From assembly GCF_003634705.1 (NCBI RefSeq), contig NZ_RBWU01000001.1, forward strand, positions 124,001 through 188,000: DNA of 64,000 nt. Direction: 5' to 3'. Both the position numbers and the translations under genes were made by a program. Positions 15,718 through 24,177 of the stretch are shown here, in pieces. Positions within the stretch are counted from its first letter, which is position 1. Each line of letters begins with the position of its first letter. The notes below the pieces were generated by a model. The model was not told the DNA's origin. It ran no database searches and saw only the letters and a list, made by a program, of their open reading frames with translations. Source of the stretch: Actinomadura pelletieri DSM 43383 (GTDB lineage Bacteria; Actinomycetota; Actinomycetes; Streptosporangiales; Streptosporangiaceae).

Positions 15718-18700
15718 TCATCGTGGACGGCTGGAGAGCGGCCACCCTCGGTCGAGATCCTGGTCATTCTCTAGGGGTCCGCCCTCTGGTGCGAGCACTG
15801 ATGAGTGCGGACGGTCGAGGGTGTGGCCCGCCGCGAACGCCGTGGTGAAGGCTTCGTCGCCGACGGCCGATCGTGCCGTTTCCGTGATGCGGTCGACGTC
15901 CACGCGTTCTTCGGGGGGCAGGGGCGCCCCCGTCGACTCTCGCAGGGCGGTCGCCTCGCCGAGGAGCCGCGCGGCGTCCACCGGGGCGCCCGTGCGGGCC
16001 GCCACGCCGGCCAGTCCTTCGAGGGCCAGCGCGATCGCCCGGGGGTCGCCGGTGTCCTGGGCGACGGTGAGGGCCTCCCGGTGGAGTTCCGCCGCCGCAT
16101 CGGCGTCCCCGCGCTGCTCCGCGGTGAAGCCGAGTTCGGCCAGGGCGAGTGTGATGCCCGGCGCGAACCGCACCTCGCGTTCCCAGGCCAGTGCGGCGCG
16201 CATGTGGGTCTCGGCCTCGTCGAGGCGGCCCGCGCGGCGGGCGGTGAGGGCCAGGCCGGTGCGGGCGAAGGCCTCGCCGGGGTGGTAGCCGTGCTCGGCG
16301 GCGAGGCTCCTGCCCCGCTCGTGGTGGCGGTCCGATTCGGCGTGGTCGCCCGTCAACAGGGCGAGTCGGCCGAGCCCGGAGTGGAGCAGCGAGACCTGGA
16401 GCCACAGCCCGAGTTCCTCGGCCAGGCGGAGGGCCCCGCGGACGAGCGCGGCGGACCGGCGGTGGTCGCCCTTGATCTCCGCGAGCCTGGCGAGCAGATC
16501 GGTGGCCCGGACCTGCCCCCACCGGTCTCCCAACTCGACGAACAGCGCGAGGCTCTCCGACCCGGCCCGGTCCAGCGTGCCGAGGTCGCCGCGGACGAGG
16601 GCCTGGTTGGCCTCGGTGGCGAGGGCCGCGGCGGTCGCCCAGCGGTCGCCGAGCCGCCGGAACACCGGCAGCGCCCGGCCCGTCAGGTAGCGGCTTTGGG
16701 CCAGATCTCCGGCGCCGAGCAGTACGTCGCTGAGAAACCACTCCGCTCTGGCCTGCTCGCCCGGATCGGCGATGGCCTCCGAGGGCGGGTCGAGCTTCGC
16801 GGTCCGTTCGCCCAGCAGGTCCAGGGCGGTCTTCCATGCCTCGGCCCGTGCCCTCAGCGCGGGGGGCGCCTCGCCCTCGCCGCCCAGCGCCGTCGCGAAC
16901 GCGCGCCGCCCTTCGCCGATCCTGCCGCGCAGGTACCAGTACCAGGCCATCGCGTTGACCAGCCGCAGCGCGAGGTCCGCGTGACGGCGCTGAACGGCCT
17001 CCTCCAGCGCCCTGCGCAGGTTTCCCTGCTCGGTGTCCAGCCGTTGAAGCGCTCGCCGCTGGTCAGGTCCGCGCAGCCTTCGCTCCGACCGTTCGGCCAG
17101 TTCCGTGTAGAAGGTCAGATGCCGCAGGCGGAGCCGCTCGGTCTCCCCCGCCTCCTCCAGGCGGTCCAAGGCGTACGCGGCGACCGATTCCAACAGCCGG
17201 TAGCGGGTCCCGGCCGGGCCGTCGGCCATCACCACCATCGAGCGGTCGACGAGGCGGGCCAGCAGGTCGAGGACGTCCTCCCGCGCCACGTCGCCGCCGT
17301 CCGCGCAGACCTCCTCGGCCGCCTCCAACGCGCAGCCCTCGACGTGCACCGCGAGCCGCCGCAGGACGAGGCGTTCCGCCTCCGACAGCGGCTCCCAGCT
17401 CCAGTCGATCATCGCGCGCAGGGTCCGCTGCCGCGCCGGGGCGCCGCGGTGCCCGAACGACAGTAGCCGGAACCGGTCGTCGAGCCGTTCCGCCAGGTCG
17501 TGGACGCCCAGCACCCGCAGGCGGGTCGCCGCGAGTTCCAGGGCCAGCGGGACGCCGTCCAAACGGCGGCAGATCGCCGCGACCGCGCGGGCGTTCCCGG
17601 CGTCGATCTCGAACCCCGGCGCGGCGGCCGCGGCCCGCGCCTCGAACAGCCGGACGGCGCTGAACCGCCGGAGGGTCGCGGGCCCGTTGTCGGACGGGGA
17701 GTAGGGCAGCTCCAACGGAGGGACCGGCCAGACCGACTCCCCGGCGAGCCCGAGGGGCTCCTGGCCCGTGGCGAGGATCCGGACCTCCGGCGCCGCCCGC
17801 AGCAACCGCTCGCTCAGCGCGGCGACCGCGTCGATCACGTGCTCGCAGTTGTCCAGGACGAGGAGCAACCGGCGGCCCCGCAGGACTCCGGCGAGCCGTT
17901 CGACCGGATCGGCGGGCACGCCGGAACGCGGCAGGCCCTGCGCGGCGTCGTCGCGGATGTCGAGGACGGCGATCACGGTCTCCGCCAGCCGGTCGTCCTC
18001 GCGGTCCCCGGCCGTGCGGTCGAGGCCGGCCAGCTCGACGAGCCACACACCGTCCGGATGGCTCTCGATCGCCCTGGCGGCGACCTCCTGGGCCAGCCGC
18101 GTCTTGCCGACGCCGCCGGGTCCGGTGAGCGTGACCAGCCGGGCGGACTCCAGCAGCGCCCGGACCCTGACCACCGCCTCGTCGCGGCCGACCAGCTCGG
18201 TGATCTGCGCGGGGAGGTTGGTCCGCGGAGGCGTCCCGGACGTCGCGGTGAGAGCGGCGTCCTGGTCGAGGATCCGCCGGTGGAGTTCGGCGATCTCCGG
18301 ACCGGGGTCCGCGCCCAGCTCGTCGCGCAGGCGGGCCCGGAGGTCGGCGTAGGTCTCCAACGCCTCGCCCTGGCGTCCGGTGCCGTACAGGACGCGCATG
18401 TACGCGGCACGGAGCCGTTCGCGCAGCGGATACCGATCGACCAGGTCGCCCAGCTCGCCGAGCTCGCTCGCCGGCACGCGATGCCCGCCGATCCGCAGGC
18501 TCGCCTCCGCCCGATCCTCGACGGCCGTGAGTCGCTGCTCCTCCAGGAGAGCGATGGCGGGACGCGCGAACTCCTCGTCGGCAAAGTCGGCGAAGGCGGG
18601 TCCGCGCCACAGCCGCAGCGCCTCCGTCAGCAGGCCCGCCCGCGACCGCGGGTCGGAGGCTTCGCGCGCCCGCGCCAGCAGGCCGGTGAACCGCGTCGCG

Positions 18701-19008
18701 TCGACGGCCTCGGCGTCCACCCGGAGCCGGTACCCCAGCGCCTCCTCGAAGGACACCAGGCCGCGGGCGCCCGGCTCGGCCTCGTCCAGGATGCGGCGCA
18801 GCTGCGAGACCTTGACCTGTAGCGCCCCCGCCGGGTTGCGGGGCGGCGCGGCGCCCCACAGGTCGTCGATCAGCCGATCCACGGGCACCGGCCGCCCCTC
18901 GTGCCCGAGCAGGACGGCCAGCAAGGTCCGGACCTTCGCCCCGCGCACCGCCACCGGGGCGCCGTCGGCCGTCCACACCTCCAGCGGCCCGAGCACCCCG
19001 AATCGCAT
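15718..19008 (-). CDS. AfsR-like SARP regulator: OmpR-type HTH, BTAD, NB-ARC ATPase, TPRs
   Basis: A 1096-residue multidomain regulator. Residues 1-95 are the OmpR-like winged helix of SARPs (MRFGVLGPLEVWTADGAPVA, LIDDLWGAAPPRNPAGALQV). Residues about 95-250 are the BTAD domain, ending EALETYADLRARLRDELGAD. The NB-ARC ATPase follows, with Walker A TGPGGVGKTRLA near residue 300 and LLLVLDNCEHV as Walker B. From about 640 on come TPR-like helical repeats. Such proteins activate secondary metabolism or stress genes after ATP-dependent oligomerisation. No biosynthetic cluster is adjacent. It is divergent from the FMN reductase/MFS pair, with a 10-bp inverted repeat in the gap, so that pair is a plausible target. 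Confidence 0.92.
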   Translation of the reverse strand: MRFGVLGPLEVWTADGAPVAVRGAKVRTLLAVLLGHEGRPVPVDRLIDDLWGAAPPRNPAGALQVKVSQLRRILDEAEPGARGLVSFEEALGYRLRVDAEAVDATRFTGLLARAREASDPRSRAGLLTEALRLWRGPAFADFADEEFARPAIALLEEQRLTAVEDRAEASLRIGGHRVPASELGELGDLVDRYPLRERLRAAYMRVLYGTGRQGEALETYADLRARLRDELGADPGPEIAELHRRILDQDAALTATSGTPPRTNLPAQITELVGRDEAVVRVRALLESARLVTLTGPGGVGKTRLAQEVAARAIESHPDGVWLVELAGLDRTAGDREDDRLAETVIAVLDIRDDAAQGLPRSGVPADPVERLAGVLRGRRLLLVLDNCEHVIDAVAALSERLLRAAPEVRILATGQEPLGLAGESVWPVPPLELPYSPSDNGPATLRRFSAVRLFEARAAAAAPGFEIDAGNARAVAAICRRLDGVPLALELAATRLRVLGVHDLAERLDDRFRLLSFGHRGAPARQRTLRAMIDWSWEPLSEAERLVLRRLAVHVEGCALEAAEEVCADGGDVAREDVLDLLARLVDRSMVVMADGPAGTRYRLLESVAAYALDRLEEAGETERLRLRHLTFYTELAERSERRLRGPDQRRALQRLDTEQGNLRRALEEAVQRRHADLALRLVNAMAWYWYLRGRIGEGRRAFATALGGEGEAPPALRARAEAWKTALDLLGERTAKLDPPSEAIADPGEQARAEWFLSDVLLGAGDLAQSRYLTGRALPVFRRLGDRWATAAALATEANQALVRGDLGTLDRAGSESLALFVELGDRWGQVRATDLLARLAEIKGDHRRSAALVRGALRLAEELGLWLQVSLLHSGLGRLALLTGDHAESDRHHERGRSLAAEHGYHPGEAFARTGLALTARRAGRLDEAETHMRAALAWEREVRFAPGITLALAELGFTAEQRGDADAAAELHREALTVAQDTGDPRAIALALEGLAGVAARTGAPVDAARLLGEATALRESTGAPLPPEERVDVDRITETARSAVGDEAFTTAFAAGHTLDRPHSSVLAPEGGPLENDQDLDRGWPLSSRPR

Positions 19009-19056
19009 ATCCCCACGATAACGGTCGCTTTCTCAGAAACCGGCACGGCTTGCCCC

Positions 19057-19089
19057 CGCCTACCGCCGCGGGAAAGCGCGCGGTAGGCG
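19057..19089. promoter_or_regulatory. Inverted repeat between the AfsR-like gene and the FMN reductase gene
   Basis: The perfect 10-bp arms CGCCTACCGC (19057-19066) and GCGGTAGGCG (19080-19089) are separated by 13 bp in the divergent gap. It could be an operator or an mRNA hairpin in the leader of the FMN reductase gene. Function is inferred only. Confidence 0.45.
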
Positions 19090-19167
19090 CCGGATAAGCG
19101 CACGTCGGCAGGCTCGGTCACCGAACCCGCACAGGACGGAGATCCGAGATTTCGAAGGGAGCGCGCG

Positions 19168-19758
19168 ATGACCGCGACCGGACCCCTGAACGTCGTCATC
19201 ATCGTCGGCAGCACACGGCACGGCCGGTTCGGCCCAACGGTGGCCGAATGGTTCGCCGGCGAGGCCGGTCGGCATCCCGACCTCGCCCTCGACATCGTCG
19301 ACCTGGCCGAGGCCGAGCTGCCCGGGGTCCTGACCGCCGAGGCGGGCGCACCCGACGCGCCCGCGCCGGTGCGCGAACTGGGCGGGCGGCTGGACCGGGC
19401 CGACGCGTTCGTGGTCGTGACACCCGAGTACAACCGCAGCTTCCCCGCCTCGCTGAAGGCGGCCATCGACTGGTTCGTGGACGAGTGGCGGGCCAAGCCC
19501 GTCGGCTTCGTCTCCTACGGCGGAGCCTCCGGCGGCCTGCGCGCCGTCGAACACCTCCGGCAGGTCTTCGCCGAGCTTCACGCCATCACCGTCCGCGACA
19601 CCGTCAGCTTCCACTCCTGCCGGGACAAGTTCGACGACCACGGTCGGCCGATCGACGCCGCGGGCTGCGGCGCGGCGGCCGAGAGCCTGATCGACCAGCT
19701 CGCCTGGTGGGCGCGCACCCTGCGCGACGCCCGCGCCGCACGCGCCTACGCGGCATGA
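19168..19758 (+). CDS. NADPH-dependent FMN reductase (flavodoxin-fold)
   Basis: A 196-residue flavodoxin-fold oxidoreductase. The FMN phosphate-binding loop is VVIIVGSTRHGRFGPTVAEW; VVTPEYNRSFPASLKAAIDW and VGFVSYGGASGGLRAVEHLR are the classic family motifs. It likely reduces FMN, quinones or azo/chromate-type compounds in the cytosol. AAGGGAG precedes the ATG. An MFS exporter follows 37 bp downstream in the same direction, so the two probably form an operon for detoxification. Confidence 0.92.
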   Translation: MTATGPLNVVIIVGSTRHGRFGPTVAEWFAGEAGRHPDLALDIVDLAEAELPGVLTAEAGAPDAPAPVRELGGRLDRADAFVVVTPEYNRSFPASLKAAIDWFVDEWRAKPVGFVSYGGASGGLRAVEHLRQVFAELHAITVRDTVSFHSCRDKFDDHGRPIDAAGCGAAAESLIDQLAWWARTLRDARAARAYAA

Positions 19759-19795
19759 CCCGGACGTTGATCCCGACTCTGTGAAGGAGCCCGTC

Positions 19796-21247
19796 ATGAA
19801 CTCTCGAGAGAAGACCGCCACCGGTGGTCGGTCGCGCCTGGTCCTCGGTCTGCTGGCCTTCTCCAGCTTGATCACCTCGCTCGACTTCACCATCGTGTAC
19901 GTGGCGCTGCCCGACATCGCGCGGGACGTCGGGCTGTCCGGCCACGCCACCCAGTGGGTGGTCAGCGCCTACGCCATCTTCTTCGGCGGCTTCCTGCTGC
20001 TGGGCGGACGCTCGGCCGATCTGCTGGGCCGCCGCCGCATGTTCGTCCTGGGGATGCTGGTGTTCGGCGCCGCGTCACTGCTGGGCGGCCTGGCGACGTC
20101 GCCCGCGATGCTGATCGCCGCACGGGCGGCCCAGGGGGTCGGCGGGGCGGTGCTGTTCCCCGCGACGCTCTCGCTGGTCACCACCAGGTTCACCGAGGGT
20201 CCCGACCGCGTCCGGGCGCTGGCCGTGTGGGCCATGGCCGGCGCGGGCGGGCTGAGCCTGGGCGCGCTGCTCGGGGGCGTCCTGACCCATGCGTTCGGCT
20301 GGGAGGCGGTGTTCCTGGTGAACGTGCCGCTGGTCGTCGCGGGCACCGCAGGCGCGTTCGTACTTCTCGACACCGACGGCCCGCGGGAGCGGGGACGCGG
20401 CTTCGACGTCCCGGGCGCCCTGACCGGAACGGCCGGACTGACCCTCCTGGTGTTCGCCATCGCCCAGGGCCCGGAGACCGGCTGGACCGCGCCGCCGGTC
20501 GTCGCCTCCGCCGTCCTCGCGGCGGCGCTGCTGACCGCCTTCGTCGTCATCGAGGCGCGCACCAGGAACGCCCTGATGCCGCTGCGGATGTTCCGCAACC
20601 CCAACCTCCGCGCCGCCCTGCTGGTGATCCTCACCTTCGGCATCTCGATGCAGAACCTCGTCTACTTCCTCAGCCTCTACCTCCAGGGCGTACTCGACTA
20701 CTCGGCGCTCCAGGGCGGGCTGGCCTTCCTGAGCCTCTCGGTGGTGATCGGGATCGCCAACTTCGTCGCCGAACGGCTGATCCTCCGCATCGGCGCCCGG
20801 TCGACCCTGGTCATCGCGCTGCTGCTCGGCTCCGGCGGCGGCGCGATGCTGGCCGCCGGGATGCGCACCGACGGCTCGTACTGGACGATCCTCGCGGGCC
20901 TCATCGTCTACGGGATGGGCATGGGCACGATCTACCCGACCATGTTCGGCGCCTCCGGGACCGGGGTCGCCGACGAGGACCAGGGCGCCGCCGGGGGCAT
21001 GGCCAACACCGCCCTGCAGATCGGGACGAGCATCGGCCTGGCCGTCCTGGTCGGGGTCTCCACCTCCGGTCTCGGCGACCTGACCGGCGAGGCGCTGCAC
21101 ACGGCCACGGCCAACGGCCTACGTGACGCGGTCTACATCGCGGCCGGTCTCACCCTGGCGGGCATCTTCGCCGCCCTGGCCCTCCCCCGGCACTCGGCCC
21201 CGGCCCCGACCCCCACCACGGAGGAGTCCACCCCCGTCCTCCACTGA
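19796..21247 (+). CDS. MFS drug-efflux transporter, DHA2 (14-TM, EmrB/QacA type)
   Basis: A 483-residue membrane protein with about 14 hydrophobic helices. Motif A is recognisable (LLGGRSADLLGRRRMF). LDFTIVYVALPDIARDVG in TM1 and WVVSAYAIFFGGFLL in TM2 are typical of proton-driven DHA2 multidrug exporters. I place the start at ATG 19796 because AAGGAG lies 6-7 nt upstream; a GTG at 19781 overlaps that site. It lies 37 bp after the FMN reductase gene, suggesting joint expression. The substrate is unknown. Confidence 0.92.
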   Translation: MNSREKTATGGRSRLVLGLLAFSSLITSLDFTIVYVALPDIARDVGLSGHATQWVVSAYAIFFGGFLLLGGRSADLLGRRRMFVLGMLVFGAASLLGGLATSPAMLIAARAAQGVGGAVLFPATLSLVTTRFTEGPDRVRALAVWAMAGAGGLSLGALLGGVLTHAFGWEAVFLVNVPLVVAGTAGAFVLLDTDGPRERGRGFDVPGALTGTAGLTLLVFAIAQGPETGWTAPPVVASAVLAAALLTAFVVIEARTRNALMPLRMFRNPNLRAALLVILTFGISMQNLVYFLSLYLQGVLDYSALQGGLAFLSLSVVIGIANFVAERLILRIGARSTLVIALLLGSGGGAMLAAGMRTDGSYWTILAGLIVYGMGMGTIYPTMFGASGTGVADEDQGAAGGMANTALQIGTSIGLAVLVGVSTSGLGDLTGEALHTATANGLRDAVYIAAGLTLAGIFAALALPRHSAPAPTPTTEESTPVLH

Positions 21248-21627
21248 GGTGCGGGCACCCGACCGCACGGCCAGCGGCCGGGTCCCCCGCACACGGTCTT
21301 CTCCCTATCCGCACCTGATAGCCGACTTCATCATGTGATTGGCTCTTCGCCCCAGAGTCAGGCTTGCGTTTGCCCCGCAGATAAGGCGCTCCAGACACGA
21401 CAGCCAGGGCGAAGACGAGGAAGAACCAGCCGGGGTAGCTGGTCAGACACCCCAACAAGAAGATCGCGAGCGCCAGGCCGACCAGCGCGATGAGGAGCTT
21501 GCGGACGATGACAGCGACCGCAAAATCAGGTCTCCGGCCAGAATTGGATCAGATACCTCTCCTTGCCGGTGAGTCGCCGGTAAGCGGCAACGAACTCGGG
21601 ATCGGCGTTTGTCACCCGAGACGACAT
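21150..21627 (-). pseudogene. Small membrane protein gene interrupted by a frameshift
   Basis: ATG at 21627 opens a 33-codon frame (MSSRVTNADPEFVAAY, then RLTGKERYLIQFWPET) that stops at 21526-21528. One frame over and directly downstream comes RKLLIALVGLALAIFLLG, then GWFFLVFALAVVSGAPYLRG, two convincing transmembrane helices with a basic end. Together they look like one protein of about 100 residues split by a single-base change near 21525. The second frame has no stop before 21150, inside the 3' end of the MFS gene, so the true C-terminus is uncertain. No family recognised. Nothing else is seen in 21248-21708. Confidence 0.5.
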
Positions 21628-21708
21628 GGGCTTTCGTGACGCGCCCGTCAACCTTCGAAATGACGATGAGGAATCGGGGAAGACCGATACCGCTGCTCTG
21701 GAGGTGCT

Positions 21709-22188
21709 TCAGGCTCGGGGTGCGGCCCTGAGGAGGTTGTCCGAGTGTTCCGCGGGTTGTGGGGGTCTCGGTTCGGTTTCGGCTGCTCGGGAGTTTCGGG
21801 GCGTTTGTGTGGGGCTGTTGGACGTGTTCTGGCCGGTCAGGTTCATTTGGGCGGCCAGGGCGTCGCGGAGGTGGGTGAGGCGGGTGATCTCGGAGTTGAG
21901 TGCGTCGAGTCGCCGCTGGGCGATGCCCGAGCCTTGCCTGCAGCCTCCGCCGGTGGGGTCGTCCGCCTCCAGGAGGTGCAGCAGGTGCGCGCAGTGGCGG
22001 AGGTCCTCAATGGTCAGCCCGACGGCCAGCAGGCGGCGGATGGTTCGCACCCGGGCCACTTCGCGCGGGCCGTAGCGGCGCTGCCCGCCGGACGTGCGCG
22101 ACGGCGGCGGTAGCAGGCCGCGCTGTTCGTAGAACCGCAGTGCCCGCGGGGTGGTCCCGGCCGCCGCCGCGGCGTCGCTGATCCGCAT
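21709..22188 (-). CDS. MerR-family transcriptional regulator
   Basis: A 159-residue regulator. The N-terminal winged helix is clear (MRISDAAAAAGTTPRALRFY, EQRGLLPPPSRTSGGQRRYG), followed by a long dimerisation helix with a Cys near the middle (GGGCRQGSGI). It lies 20 nt after the stop of the oxidoreductase gene on the same strand, so both form one operon. The promoter upstream of the oxidoreductase has the 19-bp spacer and internal dyad typical of MerR-controlled promoters (23281-23311), so autoregulation of the whole operon is likely. Confidence 0.9.
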   Translation of the reverse strand: MRISDAAAAAGTTPRALRFYEQRGLLPPPSRTSGGQRRYGPREVARVRTIRRLLAVGLTIEDLRHCAHLLHLLEADDPTGGGCRQGSGIAQRRLDALNSEITRLTHLRDALAAQMNLTGQNTSNSPTQTPRNSRAAETEPRPPQPAEHSDNLLRAAPRA

Positions 22189-22208
22189 CGCTGCTCCGTT
22201 CCCGACGC

Positions 22209-23228
22209 CTACAGTTCGACGATGACGGTGCCGAGGTGCCGCCCGCCGACCATCTCGTGCAACGCGCGCGGGGCGTTCTGAATGCCCGCGACGCGTACAT
22301 GCGGGAAAGTGACCTCCCCCGAACGCAGCCAGCCGCCGAAGCGTTCCGTCCATCCGGGGTCCGCCGTCGGGCCGGTGGAGCTGCCGTAGCCGCGGATCTC
22401 GATGCCCTTGAGGATCACCTGGAGAGTGTCGATCTCGACCGGGGCGGTGCCGCCCGCCAGGTCCGGCGACAGTTGCCCGGCCAGCGCCCCGACGAGTGCG
22501 AACCGGGCGCCTGGACGGGCGGCGGCGATCGCCGCCTGGAGCTGCTCGCCGCCGACGTTGTCGATGAGGACGTCGATGCCGTCCGGCGCGGCCTCCGCGA
22601 GCTGGTCGGCGATGGGGCGCCCGTCCGTCCCGCGGAGGATGGCCGCGTCGTAGCCGAACTCGGCCACCAGACGCTTGGCCTTGTCCGGCGAACCGGTGCT
22701 TCCGATGACGCGTCCCGCGCCGAGCGCCCGCGCGAACTGCCCGGCCAGCGAACCGATCCCGCCCGCGCCGCCGGACACGAACACGGTTTCGCCGGGACGC
22801 AACCGCGCGTCCCGCGTCAGCGCCGTGTACGCGATCGCCGCCTGTGCCAGGTGGGCCGCCGGGTCGGGCAGCGTGCCGTCGAGCGGCGAGCACTGTCCGG
22901 CCGGGACGGCGGCGTACTCGCGCCAGCCGAGCCAGTGCTCGACCAGATCGCCCGGCCGCACGTCCGCGTCGGGTGGTGCCGAGACGACCTCGCCGATCGC
23001 CTTCCCGTACAGCGTTTCACCTGGTTGCAGACCGGGGAACGGGGCGTTGGGCACGCTTCCGCCGATCAGGGTGCGCAGTGCGGGGAAGACGTGGAAGAAG
23101 CGGTTCCTGACCAGCACTTCACCGTCGCCGGGGACCGGCATCGGCACCTCGACGACGGCGAGGTGGTCCGGCTCGGGCAGGCCCTCCGGCCGGACGGCAA
23201 GCTGCACCTCGCGAGATGTACCGGGCAT
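22209..23228 (-). CDS. Zinc-independent MDR-family NADP-dependent oxidoreductase (CurA/PTGR-like)
   Basis: A 339-residue medium-chain dehydrogenase/reductase. The N-terminal GroES-like part includes EPDHLAVVEVPMPVPGDGEV. The Rossmann domain has VFVSGGAGGIGSLAGQFARA with the GxGxxG variant AGGIGS, then GIDVLIDNVGGEQLQAAIAA and IRGYGSSTG, as in leukotriene B4 12-hydroxydehydrogenase/CurA relatives. These reduce alpha,beta-unsaturated ketones and aldehydes with NADPH. The ATG is preceded by GAGGAGCG. It is the first gene of an operon with merR and is driven by a MerR-type promoter. This fits an electrophile-detoxification role. Confidence 0.9.
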   Translation of the reverse strand: MPGTSREVQLAVRPEGLPEPDHLAVVEVPMPVPGDGEVLVRNRFFHVFPALRTLIGGSVPNAPFPGLQPGETLYGKAIGEVVSAPPDADVRPGDLVEHWLGWREYAAVPAGQCSPLDGTLPDPAAHLAQAAIAYTALTRDARLRPGETVFVSGGAGGIGSLAGQFARALGAGRVIGSTGSPDKAKRLVAEFGYDAAILRGTDGRPIADQLAEAAPDGIDVLIDNVGGEQLQAAIAAARPGARFALVGALAGQLSPDLAGGTAPVEIDTLQVILKGIEIRGYGSSTGPTADPGWTERFGGWLRSGEVTFPHVRVAGIQNAPRALHEMVGGRHLGTVIVEL

Positions 23229-23280
23229 CCTGAACGCTCCTCAATACATGAATCCGTGAACCCCGTGCACGACCTCGCGA

Positions 23281-23311
23281 CGCTAACCCCTGACCCATAC
23301 GTCAGAGTCAA
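23281..23311 (-). promoter_or_regulatory. MerR-type promoter with 19-bp spacer
   Basis: On the minus strand a -35 box TTGACT (23306-23311) and a -10-like TTAGCG (23281-23286) are separated by exactly 19 bp. The spacer contains the dyad CTGAC-N6-GTCAG (23290-23305). Over-long spacers with a central dyad are the hallmark of promoters that MerR proteins untwist. It lies 53 bp upstream of the oxidoreductase-merR operon. Confidence 0.7.
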
Positions 23312-23375
23312 GGGCTGGATTCCCGGGTTCTGCGGACAGGAGTGTGCCACGTCCGAAACCTCTCGCCCGACACTT

Positions 23376-23407
23376 AACTACAGGGCGTAGTACTATGGCT
23401 TGTAGTT
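23376..23407. promoter_or_regulatory. 32-bp nested palindrome upstream of a methyltransferase gene
   Basis: Outer arms AACTACA (23376-23382) and TGTAGTT (23401-23407) and an inner palindrome TAGTACTA (23388-23395) share one centre of symmetry (23391.5). 13 of 16 base pairs are matched. It lies about 48 bp upstream of the methyltransferase ATG and about 148 bp upstream of the divergent oxidoreductase start. It looks like a two-helical-turn operator for a dimeric repressor, but the cognate regulator is not evident here. Confidence 0.6.
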
Positions 23408-23454
23408 GATGGCGACAGGTGACTGCCGCGCGGCGCCGAGCTCGAGGAGCCTGG

Positions 23455-24051
23455 ATGACGAACTACGCCCGCCTGTACCGCCTGGGCGTCACCCCTTGGG
23501 AGCGCTACGGAAAAGCGGCCGCCACGAGCATCGCGGCCGTGCTGGACCGCGAGGAGGCCGACCGGTCGCATCCTCTCGGCCGTGCGCTCGACCTGGGATG
23601 CGGACGGGGGCAGTTCACTCCGGACCTCGCGCGGCGCGGCTGGGAGGCGGTGGGCATCGACTACGTCCCGGCCGCGATCGAGGTCGCCAAGAGCCGTGAC
23701 ACCACGGGGGTCACCTATCTCGTGGGAGACGTGACGGATCTGCGATCGACCGAACTCGGGACGTTCGATTTCTTCCTCGACATCGGTTGCTTCCAGGGTT
23801 TTGACTCCGGCCAGCGCAGTGCAGTGGGACGGGGAGTCTCCGCGCTCGCCAAGCGCGACGCCACCTTGCTGATCCTCGCCTTCGGCCCTAGCCGGATACG
23901 CTCCCGCATAGGCGGGGTGTCCCGGGCGGAGGTCGAGGAGGCGTTCCCGCAGTGGGAACTGCTCACCGTCGAACCCGCGGAGACCGCGGGTCTGGGCTGG
24001 CCGATGAACAAGACCAAGCCACAGTGGTACAGGCTCCGCCACCGGGCCTGA
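23455..24051 (+). CDS. Class I SAM-dependent methyltransferase
   Basis: A 198-residue methyltransferase with motif I ALDLGCGRGQFTPDLA, the acidic end of strand 2 in WEAVGIDYVPAAIEVAKSR, and a motif II region VTYLVGDVTDLR. The compact size and MTNYARLYRLGVTPWERYG N-terminus resemble small TPMT/UbiE-like enzymes of unknown substrate. The start at ATG 23455 has GAGGAGCC upstream. A strong palindrome lies just upstream. It is convergent with the LuxR-type gene downstream. The substrate cannot be predicted. Confidence 0.88.
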   Translation: MTNYARLYRLGVTPWERYGKAAATSIAAVLDREEADRSHPLGRALDLGCGRGQFTPDLARRGWEAVGIDYVPAAIEVAKSRDTTGVTYLVGDVTDLRSTELGTFDFFLDIGCFQGFDSGQRSAVGRGVSALAKRDATLLILAFGPSRIRSRIGGVSRAEVEEAFPQWELLTVEPAETAGLGWPMNKTKPQWYRLRHRA

Positions 24052-24177
24052 GGTGCCGGTGCAGCACGTTTGTATCTCCTCGTCGTGACCGCTGGCAGAA
24101 TCGTTCTCCGAGCCCCGGTGGGCTATTCATCGGCGTCGTCCGTGCAGGTGCCGTTCCTGCGATCAGTTGGTTGTCGT

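Noticed and set aside
15805..18822. Long plus-strand frames opposite the AfsR-like regulator
   Set aside because: Low-complexity Arg/Ala/Gly/Gln translations with no motifs; the minus-strand frame has complete SARP, NB-ARC and TPR features.
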